Source: Orbaceae bacterium lpD01
GTDB taxonomy: Bacteria > Pseudomonadota > Gammaproteobacteria > Enterobacterales > Orbaceae
Length of the DNA stretch: 64,000 nt
Direction: 5' to 3'
Assembly (NCBI GenBank): GCA_036251705.1
Contig: CP133959.1
Location: 1,613,195-1,677,194 of the forward strand
Position 1 is the stretch's first letter. Every line of letters begins with the position of its first letter. Below are positions 55,707 to 64,000 of this stretch, piece by piece. Below the pieces are notes generated by a model. It did not search any database. It worked only from the letters and a program-made list of their open reading frames with translations, and was not told where the DNA came from. A program made the position numbers and the translations under genes.

Positions 55707-57023
55707 ATGACAACAGTAACCGATTTTCGCGCATTTGATCTTGATGAAGCTTTAATGAAAGTGATTCAGGAAAAAGAGTTTAAAGTACCCACAGATATCC
55801 AAATACAGACCATACCCGCGGCACTTGATGCCCGTGATATTATGGGGAGTTCACCAACAGGAACAGGTAAAACCTTAGCCTTCTTAATTCCTGCTATTCA
55901 GCATTTACTCGATTTTCCGCGCAGAAAACCGGGGCCACCTAGAATTCTTATTTTAGCACCGACGCGTGAACTAGCCATGCAGATTGCCGATCAAGCCAAA
56001 CAGATGACGAAGTATACCGATCTAAGTGTCGCGACCATCACCGGTGGTGTAGCGTATATGAACCACGTTGAAGTGTTTAGTAAAAATCAAGATATCGTTA
56101 TCGCGACAACCGGTCGATTGCTGCAATACATCAAAGAGGAGAACTTTGACTGTCGTGCCGTCGAGATGCTGATTCTAGATGAAGCCGATCGTATGTTAGA
56201 TATGGGCTTTGCGCAGGATGTTGAAACGATCTCCGCTGAAACGCGCTGGCGTAAACAGACCCTGCTCTTCTCGGCGACGTTGGAAGGCCATGACGTGTAT
56301 GATTTTGCTAAACGTATCTTAAACGATCCGATTGAAATCAATGCCGATCCATCACGACGTGAACGTAAAAAGATTCAGCAATTTTACTATCGTGCCGATA
56401 ATATTGAACATAAAACCGCCCTGTTGATTAACCTATTGCAACAAGAGGCTTGTCAAAAAGTGGTTGTATTTGTACGTAAACGTGAACGTGTGCACGAATT
56501 AGTCACGGCGTTACATCAAGCAGGCATTCGCTCTAGTTATCTGGAAGGCGAAATGGTGCAAGTCAAACGTAATGAAGCCATCAAACGTTTACAAAATGGT
56601 ACCGTGTCTGTCCTTGTGGCGACCGATGTCGCGGCACGTGGTATCGATATTGATGATATTTCACATGTGATTAACTTCGATTTACCGCGGACTGCGGATG
56701 TCTATTTACACCGTATTGGACGTACCGCCCGAGCCGGTAAAAAAGGTACCGCCATTGCACTAGTTGAAGCGCATGATTATGATTTACTGAAGAAGATTGA
56801 GCGCTACGTTCATGAACCGATTAAGATGCGCGTCATCGAAGCGTTAAAACCCAAAAGTAAAACCCCAGCGGAATCGAAAAAGAAAAAATTATCGCAAAAA
56901 GCCAAGATAAAAAAACAGGATAAAAAAGAAGAGAAGAAAAAGATAAAAGAGCGTCATCGCGATACTAAAAACATTGGTAAACGTAGAAAACCAACAAAAC
57001 AAGAATCAATTCAGCCTATTTAA
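55707..57023 (+). CDS. srmB: DEAD-box RNA helicase SrmB
   Basis: A 438-residue helicase acting in early assembly of the 50S ribosomal subunit. It has SSPTGTGKT, PTRELAMQ, LDEADRMLDMGFAQD, FSATLEG, ATDVAARGIDI and HRIGRTARAG. The basic tail ends in RHRDTKNIGKRRKP, a signature of SrmB that other DEAD-box helicases lack. The ATG at 55707 has AAGGTGG upstream; the TTG at 55704 is not needed. Confidence 0.96.
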   Translation: MTTVTDFRAFDLDEALMKVIQEKEFKVPTDIQIQTIPAALDARDIMGSSPTGTGKTLAFLIPAIQHLLDFPRRKPGPPRILILAPTRELAMQIADQAKQMTKYTDLSVATITGGVAYMNHVEVFSKNQDIVIATTGRLLQYIKEENFDCRAVEMLILDEADRMLDMGFAQDVETISAETRWRKQTLLFSATLEGHDVYDFAKRILNDPIEINADPSRRERKKIQQFYYRADNIEHKTALLINLLQQEACQKVVVFVRKRERVHELVTALHQAGIRSSYLEGEMVQVKRNEAIKRLQNGTVSVLVATDVAARGIDIDDISHVINFDLPRTADVYLHRIGRTARAGKKGTAIALVEAHDYDLLKKIERYVHEPIKMRVIEALKPKSKTPAESKKKKLSQKAKIKKQDKKEEKKKIKERHRDTKNIGKRRKPTKQESIQPI

Positions 57024-57143
57024 TAGGCTGAGCTTATGAAACTAATTGTTTTAATCGACTTTTAATTATCAAAGTCAACGGTATAATACCACTATAAATT
57101 TTAAGGCAATTATATCAAGCTCACATTCTCAAGGGGAATTATT

Positions 57144-57746
57144 ATGGTATTAGTAACTCGTCAAGCTCCAGACTTTACCGCCGCTGCTGTATTAGGTAAC
57201 GGTGAAATTGTTGATAACTTCAATTTAGCCCAGTTCATTAAAGGTCAACCAGCTGTGATATTTTTCTGGCCAATGGACTTTACCTTTGTTTGTCCTTCAG
57301 AAATCATTGCTTTTGATCACCGTTTTAAAGAGTTTGAAAGCCGTGGCGTTAAAGTGATCGGTGTTTCAATTGACTCTGAGTTTGTTCACAATGCATGGCG
57401 TAATACACCAGTCGAAAAAGGCGGTATTGGCCAGGTACAATTCCCTATCGTTGCTGACATCCGTCATGCGATTGCCCAAGCATACGGAATTGAACATCCA
57501 GAAGCTGGCGTTGCTTTACGTGCTTCATTCTTAATTGACAAAAATGGCGTAGTTCGTCACCAAATCGTCAACGATTTACCAATCGGTCGTAACGTTGATG
57601 AGATGATTCGTACGGTTGACGCACTGCAATTCCATGAGCAACACGGTGAAGTATGCCCAGCGCAGTGGGAAAAAGGTAAAGAAGGTATGCAAGGCTCTCC
57701 AGATGGCGTGGCTAAATACCTCTCTAAAAATGCTTCAGCACTCTAA
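57144..57746 (+). CDS. Typical 2-Cys peroxiredoxin (AhpC/TSA family)
   Basis: A 200-residue cytoplasmic peroxidase. The peroxidatic Cys50 is in FTFVCPSE and the resolving Cys171 in EVCPAQW, followed by the long C-terminal arm with YLSKN. It reduces hydrogen peroxide and organic peroxides and forms disulfide-linked dimers. No ahpF follows, so the reductant is probably thioredoxin. AAGGGGAATTATT precedes the ATG, with a TATAAT at 57082-57087. A strong terminator follows. Confidence 0.93.
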   Translation: MVLVTRQAPDFTAAAVLGNGEIVDNFNLAQFIKGQPAVIFFWPMDFTFVCPSEIIAFDHRFKEFESRGVKVIGVSIDSEFVHNAWRNTPVEKGGIGQVQFPIVADIRHAIAQAYGIEHPEAGVALRASFLIDKNGVVRHQIVNDLPIGRNVDEMIRTVDALQFHEQHGEVCPAQWEKGKEGMQGSPDGVAKYLSKNASAL

Positions 57747-57765
57747 TTTCAGCTGCTGTTGAGAC

Positions 57766-57792
57766 AAAAAACCGGCGACTGCCGGTTTTTTT
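57766..57792 (+). terminator. Terminator of the peroxiredoxin gene
   Basis: AAAAACCGGC, a GACT loop and GCCGGTTTTTTT form a strong intrinsic terminator 20 bases after the stop. Confidence 0.92.
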
Positions 57793-57982
57793 ATGTCCGT
57801 TAACACAATGGTATCAGGCTACCATCTCCTGTTTGTGTGACGGTGAAAAACTGTTTTTATCAGACGGTTTCAATCATTCGCACAATAATTGATAGCGTCT
57901 TTTTATTCTTCGCGTATAATCTAGCGGTTAAATTCAATTCACCCTTTTCTCTTTTAATTAGACCTATAATTAACAACATATT

Positions 57983-59305
57983 ATGAATAAGTTATCTCCA
58001 ACTATTGGTTTTGTCAGCTTAGGCTGTCCTAAAAATTTAGTCGATTCAGAGCGCATTCTGACTGAGCTGCGTACACAAGGCTACCGAATCATCCCTAGTT
58101 ATGAAAACGCCGATCTGGTCATCGTCAATACCTGTGGTTTTATTGATAGTGCCGTGCAAGAGTCGCTCGAAGCGATTGGCGAAGCGCTCAATGAAAACGG
58201 TAAAGTGATCGTCACCGGCTGCCTTGGCGCAAAAGAAGATCAAATCCGTACGGTGCATCCCAAAGTTCTGGAGATCTCAGGCCCACACAGTTATGAACAG
58301 GTACTGGCACACGTCAATAAATATGTGCCGAAACCGGAGTATAGCCCACTCACTAGCCTGATTCCTGATCAAGGGGTTAAGTTAACCCCAAAACATTACG
58401 CCTACTTGAAGATATCCGAAGGCTGTGATCACCGTTGTACCTTCTGTATTATTCCCGCTTTACGCGGCGATATGGAGAGCCGTCCGGTGGGTAGCATCCT
58501 TGATGAAGCCAAAAGACTGGTAGATAGCGGCGTGAAAGAGCTCTTAGTCATTGCCCAAGATACCTCTGCTTATGGCGCCGATATTAAACATCGCACCGGA
58601 TTTTGGAATGGCATGCCAGTGAGAAGTGATATTACCCAGCTATGTACGCAACTGGCCAATTTAGGTATCTGGGTTCGTCTGCACTACGTTTATCCTTATC
58701 CCCAAGTCGATGATCTGATCCCACTAATGGCGGAAGGTAAAATACTGCCTTATTTAGATATTCCACTACAGCATGCCAGTCCAAAGATACTCAAATCGAT
58801 GAAACGGCCAGGCACCATTGAGCGAACCCTGGAAAGAATTAAACAGTGGCGTGAAATTTGTCCGGAAATCACCTTACGTTCGACATTTATTGTCGGTTAT
58901 CCCGGTGAGACGGAAGAGGATTTTCAGATGCTGCTTGATTTCTTAACCGAGGCACGTTTAGATCGTGTCGGTGCATTTACTTACAGCGCTATTGAAGGTG
59001 CCGCCGCTAATAACTTACCGGATCAGGTGCCAGAAGAGGTAAAACAGGCGCGCTATGAACGATTTATGTTGTTACAACAACAGATCTCAGCACAAAAATT
59101 ACAAGAGAAAATAGGTAAAACCCTCACCGTTATGATCGATGAGATCGATGAAGAAGGCGCGATTGGCCGCAGTATGGCTGATGCACCGGAAATTGATGGT
59201 GTGGTTTATTTAAATGAAGAGAAACGTTTCCGACCCGGTGATATCGTGCAAGTTAATATTGAACATGCCGATGAGTATGATCTGTGGGGCAGCGTTAAAC
59301 AGTAG
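57983..59305 (+). CDS. rimO: Ribosomal protein S12 methylthiotransferase RimO
   Basis: A 440-residue radical-SAM enzyme. The UPF0004 domain starts with [15 protein letters not shown]. The radical-SAM cluster is Cys148, Cys152 and Cys155 ([12 protein letters not shown]), and a C-terminal TRAM domain covers about 375-440. It adds a methylthio group to Asp of ribosomal protein S12. GC-rich region [14 protein letters not shown] is also conserved. The mdtK gene follows directly. Confidence 0.96.
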   Translation: MNKLSPTIGFVSLGCPKNLVDSERILTELRTQGYRIIPSYENADLVIVNTCGFIDSAVQESLEAIGEALNENGKVIVTGCLGAKEDQIRTVHPKVLEISGPHSYEQVLAHVNKYVPKPEYSPLTSLIPDQGVKLTPKHYAYLKISEGCDHRCTFCIIPALRGDMESRPVGSILDEAKRLVDSGVKELLVIAQDTSAYGADIKHRTGFWNGMPVRSDITQLCTQLANLGIWVRLHYVYPYPQVDDLIPLMAEGKILPYLDIPLQHASPKILKSMKRPGTIERTLERIKQWREICPEITLRSTFIVGYPGETEEDFQMLLDFLTEARLDRVGAFTYSAIEGAAANNLPDQVPEEVKQARYERFMLLQQQISAQKLQEKIGKTLTVMIDEIDEEGAIGRSMADAPEIDGVVYLNEEKRFRPGDIVQVNIEHADEYDLWGSVKQ

Positions 59306-59317
59306 TTGCTACGGATG

Positions 59318-60703
59318 ATGAAAAATAGTTATTGGAAAGAAGTAAAAATTATCATGGCCTTGGCGATTCCGGTCATGATAGCGCAAGCCTCACAATCGGG
59401 GATTATGTTTGTCGATACCATTATGGCGGGCCATTATAGTGCCACCGCTCTCTCTGGTGTCGCACTCGGTTCCTCGATCTTTTGGCCGGCGGTGTTATTT
59501 GCTCAAGGTCTGTTATCGGTGCTTACGCCGATTATTGCCCATCTCAATGGACGGGCACAGCGTGATCAGGTTGCCGATCATACCCGTCAGGGTCTGCTAC
59601 TGGCGGTGATTTTATCTGCGCTAATCATGTTCATCCTTTATCATGGCGATAAGATTATTTTATTTAGTAATCAGGGTAAAAGCGTCAATACTGAGATGCT
59701 GAATGTGGCTGTCGATTTTTTACGTGCAGTGATGTGGGGTGTACCCGGATTTTTATTTTATCTGGTTTATCGCAATCAATGTGAAGGTTTATCCAATACC
59801 AAACCCGCTATGGTCGCCGTGTTTACCGCTTTAGTAGTTAACATTCCGATCAATTATGTCTTAATTTATGGGAAATTGGGGCTACCTGAGTTTGGCGGTA
59901 AAGGTTGTGGTATCGCAGCCGCTGTAGTCTTTTGGTTACTGTTTTTCATCTTACGTGGCTATACCCTGATGGCGCGTAATCAACGCGATATTCGTCAAAC
60001 CCCGATGAAGCAACTGTTTAATCAAGAGATAATGAAACGGATCATTGTTTTGGGTCTGCCGCTGGCTTTAGCCCTATTTTTTGAAATCAGTCTGTTTGCG
60101 ATTATCGCGATCTTGATTGCGCCACTTGGCCAAAATGCGGTCGCCGGTAATCAGATCATTTTTACAATTAGCAGTATGACATTTACGATCCCACTCGCCC
60201 TGTCAGTAGCAACCAGTATTCGGGTCGGCTTTTTGCTTGGCGAACAAAAAGTGGCACAAGCGAAACAAGCGGCCTATATCAGTTTGGTCATCTCTCTCTG
60301 TTTAGCGATTATCGTGGCGCTATTTTTATTGACCTTTAAACACTATATTATTGGCCTGTTTACCCAAGATATCCTGGTGATTGAGATCTGTCTACAATTA
60401 ATCATTTTACTGGCTATCTATCAGTGTTCTGATTACGTACAGATTACGGCTAACAGCGTCTTAAGAGGCTATAAAGATACCAAGAGCATCTTTATTGTCA
60501 CTTTTATTGCTTATTGGGTGATTGGTCTACCGGCCGGCTATATTCTAGGTTTAACCAATCTGGTGGTGCCAGCTATGGGTCCGGCGGGTTTCTGGATAGG
60601 GATTATCATTGGCTTAACCATGTCAGCGATTTTATTACTCTCCCGCATGCACTGGCTACAAAACCAACCGATAGCCAATATCTTGAAAAAGGCTGATCGC
60701 TAA
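59318..60703 (+). CDS. mdtK: MATE-family multidrug efflux pump MdtK/NorM
   Basis: A 461-residue inner-membrane antiporter with twelve hydrophobic helices and the MATE repeats: FVDTIMAGHYSATALSGVALG, RNQCEGLSNTKPAMV, ILRGYKDTKSIF-like (VLRGYKDTKSIF) and YWVIGLPAGYILG. It exports cationic drugs using sodium or proton gradients. Close in pattern to E. coli MdtK. ATGs at 59315 and 59318 are both possible; the longer frame starts at TTG 59306. It begins about 12 bases after rimO and is probably co-transcribed with it. Confidence 0.93.
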   Translation: MKNSYWKEVKIIMALAIPVMIAQASQSGIMFVDTIMAGHYSATALSGVALGSSIFWPAVLFAQGLLSVLTPIIAHLNGRAQRDQVADHTRQGLLLAVILSALIMFILYHGDKIILFSNQGKSVNTEMLNVAVDFLRAVMWGVPGFLFYLVYRNQCEGLSNTKPAMVAVFTALVVNIPINYVLIYGKLGLPEFGGKGCGIAAAVVFWLLFFILRGYTLMARNQRDIRQTPMKQLFNQEIMKRIIVLGLPLALALFFEISLFAIIAILIAPLGQNAVAGNQIIFTISSMTFTIPLALSVATSIRVGFLLGEQKVAQAKQAAYISLVISLCLAIIVALFLLTFKHYIIGLFTQDILVIEICLQLIILLAIYQCSDYVQITANSVLRGYKDTKSIFIVTFIAYWVIGLPAGYILGLTNLVVPAMGPAGFWIGIIIGLTMSAILLLSRMHWLQNQPIANILKKADR

Positions 60704-61053
60704 GCGCGTCAAATCCCAGCAGAATAGTGATGGCTATTCTGCTTGGTTGCCACTGCCTCATCAACGCTAACAAATAGTTTCTTCTCGGTGATATGTCTTT
60801 GCTAATATGACATTCCACTGATATTCTGGTTCTGCATCATCATTCAGAGCTTTTATCTGTTTAGGATACTTCCACTTTTCTGCATAATTTCTGCACTCAT
60901 TACTATCCATCATTATGGATAATCGCTTATATAATCGCCAAACAGTCTTAAAATGGCTAAAATTCGCCTTTTTTTGATTTTTTTACTTGATAGTCATGAG
61001 ATTAGCCGTTAATATTTGCGCCTGTAGTAATGATGTTTGTCACACACTATAAT
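60704..61053. other. Intergenic region between mdtK and tRNA-Val
   Basis: About 350 AT-rich bases. It holds the tRNA promoter near 60987-61014. A 70-codon minus-strand frame overlapping the mdtK end shows nothing recognisable. No clear mdtK terminator is seen. Confidence 0.5.
60987..61014 (+). promoter_or_regulatory. Promoter of tRNA-Val
   Basis: TTGATA (60987-60992) and TTAATA (61009-61014) are spaced by 16 bases and followed by TTTGCGCC, a GC-rich discriminator typical of stable RNA promoters. The likely start lies about 35 bases before the mature tRNA. Confidence 0.6.
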
Positions 61054-61130
61054 GCGTCCGTAGCTCAGTTGGTTAGAGCACCACCTTGACATGGTGGGGG
61101 TCGGTGATTCGAGTTCACTCGGACGCACCA
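61054..61130 (+). tRNA. tRNA-Val (anticodon GAC)
   Basis: A 77-base cloverleaf. The acceptor arms GCGTCCG and CGGACGC pair perfectly; the D arm is GCTC...GAGC; the anticodon stem is CCACC/GGTGG around TTGACAT with GAC at its centre; the T arm is GGTGA/TCACT around TTCGAGT; and the CCA end is encoded. It is nearly identical to enteric tRNA-Val(GAC) as I recall it. It is single here; no integrase or attachment repeat follows. Confidence 0.98.
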
Positions 61131-61175
61131 TTCTAGATTATCATGCAGTCTCTCAATAGATTAATTTTATTTCTA

Positions 61176-61418
61176 CTATATTTTCCGTTTCCAGGCCGGC
61201 AATTTTTTCAATAAAATATAAGCCGTCTGTTTTGCTATCTCACTATCAATGCCTTGCTTATTCACCATAAAATCGGCCAGTATGGCCAAACGCTCATCGA
61301 AAGTATGCATCGAACCATCAGCATGCGCACAATGTTTACAGTAGTTTTTGGATATATCACACAGTGGATAGTCGGCAATCGCCGTCATCGGCATACCACA
61401 CGCAATGCACATTTTCAT
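61176..61418 (-). CDS. Small zinc-ribbon protein of unknown function
   Basis: An 80-residue protein with two Cys pairs near the N-terminus (MCIACGMP and NYCKHCAH), plus a Cys in DYPLCDIS, consistent with a treble-clef or zinc-ribbon site. A helical C-terminal half follows (ERLAILADFMV). Similar small zinc-ribbon proteins occur in many bacteria without known role. GTGGGGAACGG before the ATG supports the start. Confidence 0.7.
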   Translation of the reverse strand: MKMCIACGMPMTAIADYPLCDISKNYCKHCAHADGSMHTFDERLAILADFMVNKQGIDSEIAKQTAYILLKKLPAWKRKI

Positions 61419-61656
61419 CCGTTCCCCACCTCAATTGAAACTAAAGTAAAAATCGTACGCCTGGGTGAACTTAATTTCAAGTCCTCAGACAGAATAATTC
61501 GATAGCCAATCGACTAGCAGATTAATCACACGACAGCATAGCGCACCATATCGGCAACTTATAGGTAGCATATTGCCTTTAGGCACGATGATTAACACAT
61601 GACGAATGCCTGATAATCGGGTAGAATCACGTTTTTTGTAAAATTAGGAAATCAAG

Positions 61657-61995
61657 ATGACCGATACTATACCCAGCTGCCCTAAATGTCATAGCGAACA
61701 TACTTATCACGATAGCACATTTTATGTCTGTCCGGAATGTGCCCATGAATGGGATCCGAATGTGGAAGCGGCACACAGTGATACCTTAGTCGTCAAAGAT
61801 AGCAATGGTAATTTATTGGTTGATGGCGATGATGTGATTTTAACCAAAGATCTTAAACTGAAAGGCTCTTCAACCGTATTAAAGAAAGGGGCTAAAGCAA
61901 AAGGTATCCGTTTAGTGGAAGGCGATCATGAAATTGACTGTAAAGTTGATGGCATCAAGATCATGCTTAAGGCCTGTTTTGTGAAAAAAGCTTAG
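61657..61995 (+). CDS. yjdM: Zinc-ribbon protein YjdM (PhnA family)
   Basis: A 112-residue protein. The N-terminal zinc ribbon has CPKCHS and CPECAHEW, and the YjdM/PhnA C-terminal domain carries [33 protein letters not shown] and a [16 protein letters not shown] end. Length and motifs match E. coli YjdM. Despite the older name PhnA it is not a phosphonoacetate hydrolase in E. coli; its role is unclear. AGGAAATCAAG precedes the ATG. Confidence 0.93.
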   Translation: MTDTIPSCPKCHSEHTYHDSTFYVCPECAHEWDPNVEAAHSDTLVVKDSNGNLLVDGDDVILTKDLKLKGSSTVLKKGAKAKGIRLVEGDHEIDCKVDGIKIMLKACFVKKA

Positions 61996-62063
61996 TCAGA
62001 TAGGCTTAGTTCAACACAATGTCTTTTTGACGGGAGAGTAATCATCGATTGCTCTCCACAAAC

Positions 62064-62333
62064 TTAAAACAGACCTAACTGATCGTCATCACTATGTTCA
62101 ACAAGTTGCGCTAACATCGCCTTTTGCTGTTGTAGATAAAGATATTTTTTGCGTAATTCGCGCTGCCGGCAGAGTCTTAATATCTCTCTTTTTTGCTCAT
62201 CATTATAACTTAACCAGTTAAATCGTTCTTCTCGAGAACGTTGACAAGCCAGACAATAACCCTGCTTATCGCTTTCACAAACGCGGCGGCATGGACTCGG
62301 AATATCAAAAAACTCAATTTGATTGGGTTGCAT
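62064..62333 (-). CDS. DUF1289 Cys-rich small protein
   Basis: An 89-residue protein with the DUF1289 pattern PSPCRRVC, GYCLACQRSREE and the FNWLSYNDEQKREIL helix. Four Cys suggest metal binding. Function unknown. The start at 62333 (MQPNQIEFF) is chosen over 62345; neither has a strong ribosome binding site. Confidence 0.82.
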   Translation of the reverse strand: MQPNQIEFFDIPSPCRRVCESDKQGYCLACQRSREERFNWLSYNDEQKREILRLCRQRELRKKYLYLQQQKAMLAQLVEHSDDDQLGLF

Positions 62334-62602
62334 AATGCGCAGCAAACTTTTTAGACGTTAACAGAATGAATTATTCTAGCGTATATTTTTAACGCAATAA
62401 ATCAATTTATAGCCGGCTATCTTAATTGGCGAGTCAGAGATCGCCAATCGGTTGATGGGTTGCCTCAACACATTCACTGGTTCAGATGTCGATATAGGAT
62501 GATGAGTGTTTATATTGACAAAAATTTTTTAGCCTGACCGCTTCCCTTGGTACTTTTTTTCACACTATAATAACTTCACCAATCATTCATGTAGCGACTA
62601 TC

Positions 62603-63109
62603 ATGCTAAGTTATCATACTGCCCAGTTAAGTGATTTACCGTTTATCATCGACGTTTATAATTCAACAGTCGCCAGCCGAATGGTGACCGCAGATACGCA
62701 GCCTGTCACGGTTGAGAGTCGATTGGGTTGGTTTGCACAGCATCATCCGCAAACACGACCACTCTGGTTACTAAAATGGCATGATAAAGCCTGTGGTTGG
62801 GTCAGTCTCTCCTCTTTTTATGGTCGCCCTGCTTTTAATAAAACCGCTGAAATTAGTCTTTATCTGCATACCGATTTCCGCGGCCAAAAGTTAGGTATAC
62901 CAATTCTAGAATATGTCGAGTCCGTTTGTCCGGCATTAGGGATAGAGACTATCATGAGTTTTATTTTTGGCCATAATCACCCTAGCATCAAGTTATTTAA
63001 GCAAGCAGGCTATGCGCAGTGGGGATTTTTACCGACGATTGCCGAGTTAGATGAGACGAAACGTGATTTAGTTATTTTAGGCAAAAAAATAGTCGCTAAT
63101 CTGGCCTAG
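62603..63109 (+). CDS. GNAT N-acetyltransferase, phosphinothricin-acetyltransferase-like
   Basis: A 168-residue acetyltransferase. The N-terminal IIDVYNSTVASRMVTAD and VESRLGWFAQH are typical of the PAT/YncA branch. The acetyl-CoA-binding motif A is FRGQKLGIPIL, and FGHNHPSIKLFKQAGYAQWG is motif B. Such enzymes acetylate small amines such as phosphinothricin or methionine analogues; the substrate here is unknown. The GxG of motif A is Gly-Gln-Lys-Leu-Gly, normal for the fold. Confidence 0.85.
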   Translation: MLSYHTAQLSDLPFIIDVYNSTVASRMVTADTQPVTVESRLGWFAQHHPQTRPLWLLKWHDKACGWVSLSSFYGRPAFNKTAEISLYLHTDFRGQKLGIPILEYVESVCPALGIETIMSFIFGHNHPSIKLFKQAGYAQWGFLPTIAELDETKRDLVILGKKIVANLA

Positions 63110-63154
63110 TTTATACGCCTTTTTTGACTGATATTGACTTAAAAACGTCCTAAG

Positions 63155-63718
63155 CTACGACAAATGTTGTTTTACCTCTTCGATAAACGCTTGCCGTTCA
63201 GCTTGGCTAATTTTATCAATATTGCCTAAGTTAACATGCATAATCTGTTTTAAACCGAGGATTGCCAAGGTTCGGTCTATCAAAACATCCTGAATATAGT
63301 TGCCGATGACGGCAGTATCTGAGCCAGAAGTGGTAATAATAGTGGTTTTTTCAATATGGGATAACTGACCGATAATCCCCTTATCACCATCGACAAAAGC
63401 AAATGCCGCCAATAACACTTTATCTAAGAAACCTTTAAAAATGGCGGGCAACTCATACCACCAAATCGGACCGATGATGATCAGTTCACGGGTTTGGCGT
63501 AAATAGCCCTGATATCTTATAACCAGCGGATCTGATGACTGACCAGCTGCATATAACGATAAATCATGGCAACTTAACACTGGATTAAAGTTATCCTGAT
63601 GAAGATCAATCAATTGATACTCAATGCTACGTTCCTGATACTGCGCCACCAGCGCATCAAGAATCGCTTGATTATAACTATCAGGCCATGGATGAGTGAA
63701 AATGATGGTCGGTTTCAT
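63155..63718 (-). CDS. Flavodoxin-fold NAD(P)H-dependent oxidoreductase
   Basis: A 187-residue protein of the NQO1/KefF/MdaB-like fold. It starts MKPTIIFTHPWPDSYNQAIL, has the LIDLHQDNFNPVLS segment, IIGPIWWYELPAIFKGFLDKVL as the FMN/quinone-binding part and TTSGSDTA. It should reduce quinones or related compounds using FMN. It has no kefC neighbour, so a KefF role is not supported. The ATG at 63718 matches the family start; the longer frame to 63766 is not preferred. No strong ribosome binding site is seen. Confidence 0.85.
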   Translation of the reverse strand: MKPTIIFTHPWPDSYNQAILDALVAQYQERSIEYQLIDLHQDNFNPVLSCHDLSLYAAGQSSDPLVIRYQGYLRQTRELIIIGPIWWYELPAIFKGFLDKVLLAAFAFVDGDKGIIGQLSHIEKTTIITTSGSDTAVIGNYIQDVLIDRTLAILGLKQIMHVNLGNIDKISQAERQAFIEEVKQHLS

Positions 63719-64000
63719 AAAGAATAATCGCTCTTGTCTGGATAAAAATCTGTTTAAATTTACCACTTTTTTCTATAATTACCAGATGAATTACACTGTT
63801 TTCCAGCCAATACCGTGATAAAAAGTGTATATAGAATAGTGACAATCTGATTGTATCGGATTCAAAATAGCCTATAATAAATTTTTTTAATCTATATTTA
63901 TATAGTTACGATAAACTGATTGCGTTTATCCAGATAAAAAATATTTTATATATTTTACTAGATTTATATTAAAATACACGTTTTAAGATTGAAAGCACTT
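63719..64000. other. AT-rich end of the window
   Basis: About 280 very AT-rich bases with no open frame of interest. It probably contains the promoter of the oxidoreductase gene and upstream signals of the next gene outside the window. Confidence 0.4.

Noticed and set aside
61048..61053. Perfect TATAAT directly before tRNA-Val
   Set aside because: It abuts the mature 5' end, so a start from it would fall inside the tRNA; the pair at 60987-61014 with a GC-rich discriminator is a better promoter.
61054..61200. tRNA-Val as an integration site for an island
   Set aside because: No integrase gene and no repeat of the tRNA 3' end within the window.
1..64000. Insertion sequences, phage or plasmid modules
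   Set aside because: No transposase, integrase, phage structural or plasmid replication gene was recognised on either strand.

Overview
The window is bacterial chromosome from a gammaproteobacterium. Gene content and order are those of the Enterobacterales/Pasteurellales/Orbales group: ackA-pta next to yfbV, rph-pyrE beside a divergent yicC, the yggR-yggS-yggT-yggU block, srmB, rimO, mdtK and a tRNA-Val(GAC). The DNA is moderately AT-rich by eye. I cannot name a genus. The host-associated flavour (siderophore uptake without biosynthesis, an Ail/OmpX-type protein, a fimbrial usher remnant, a BvgS/EvgS-type kinase, several decaying genes) suggests an animal-associated lineage, which is inference.

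Layout. (1) 1-2.3 kb: 3' end of a DUF421/YetF membrane protein, an SDR dehydrogenase and the quinone reductase MdaB. (2) 2.5-8.7 kb: a Fur-controlled ferric-siderophore module, with a FepA-type receptor and an ATPase/permease/permease/lipoprotein ABC transporter, each half preceded by a Fur box. (3) 9.1-15.3 kb: a periplasmic DUF305 protein, an Agp-type acid phosphatase, and an scsABCD-like thiol-redox/copper-tolerance operon whose last gene, scsD, is broken. (4) 17.1-26.1 kb: the most distinctive metabolic block. A leftward operon encodes galactitol-family PTS IIA-IIB-IIC, a PRD regulator, a class II FucA/AraD-type aldolase and a divergent DhaK/DhaL pair. It converges on a second, canonical DhaK/DhaL pair on the other strand. 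(5) 26.4-33.4 kb: an orphan, 3'-truncated fimbrial usher, a YqjC-like DUF1090 protein and a BvgS/EvgS-like hybrid kinase with its response regulator. (6) 33.8-34.3 kb: a broken ClbS/DfsB-family gene. (7) 34.6-50.9 kb: mostly housekeeping genes (guaA, pta, ackA, yfbV, priC, cysK, yggRSTU, zupT, yicC, rph, pyrE), plus an OmpX-like protein, an amber-interrupted phosphatase gene and a secreted histidine phosphatase. (8) 51.1-55.4 kb: a 1427-residue acyl-CoA dehydratase activase-like protein. (9) 55.7-63.8 kb: srmB, a 2-Cys peroxiredoxin, rimO, mdtK, tRNA-Val, small zinc-ribbon proteins, a GNAT acetyltransferase and a flavodoxin-fold oxidoreductase.

How the genes work together. The iron module imports a catecholate-type ferric siderophore with no biosynthetic genes here, which fits use of siderophores made by others. 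The PTS/aldolase/DhaKL block looks like a complete route for an unidentified sugar: phosphorylating import, retro-aldol cleavage, then phosphorylation of a ketone product, under PRD control. No polyol-phosphate dehydrogenase and no DhaM are present.

The main oddity is a set of near-intact genes carrying small lesions. scsD and the ClbS/DfsB gene each contain one in-frame TAG and also one missing A at an identical AAAAAAATATT heptamer context read in the same phase. A third gene (phosphatase) has only an in-frame TAG. These may be real pseudogenes, slippage-decoded genes or assembly errors.
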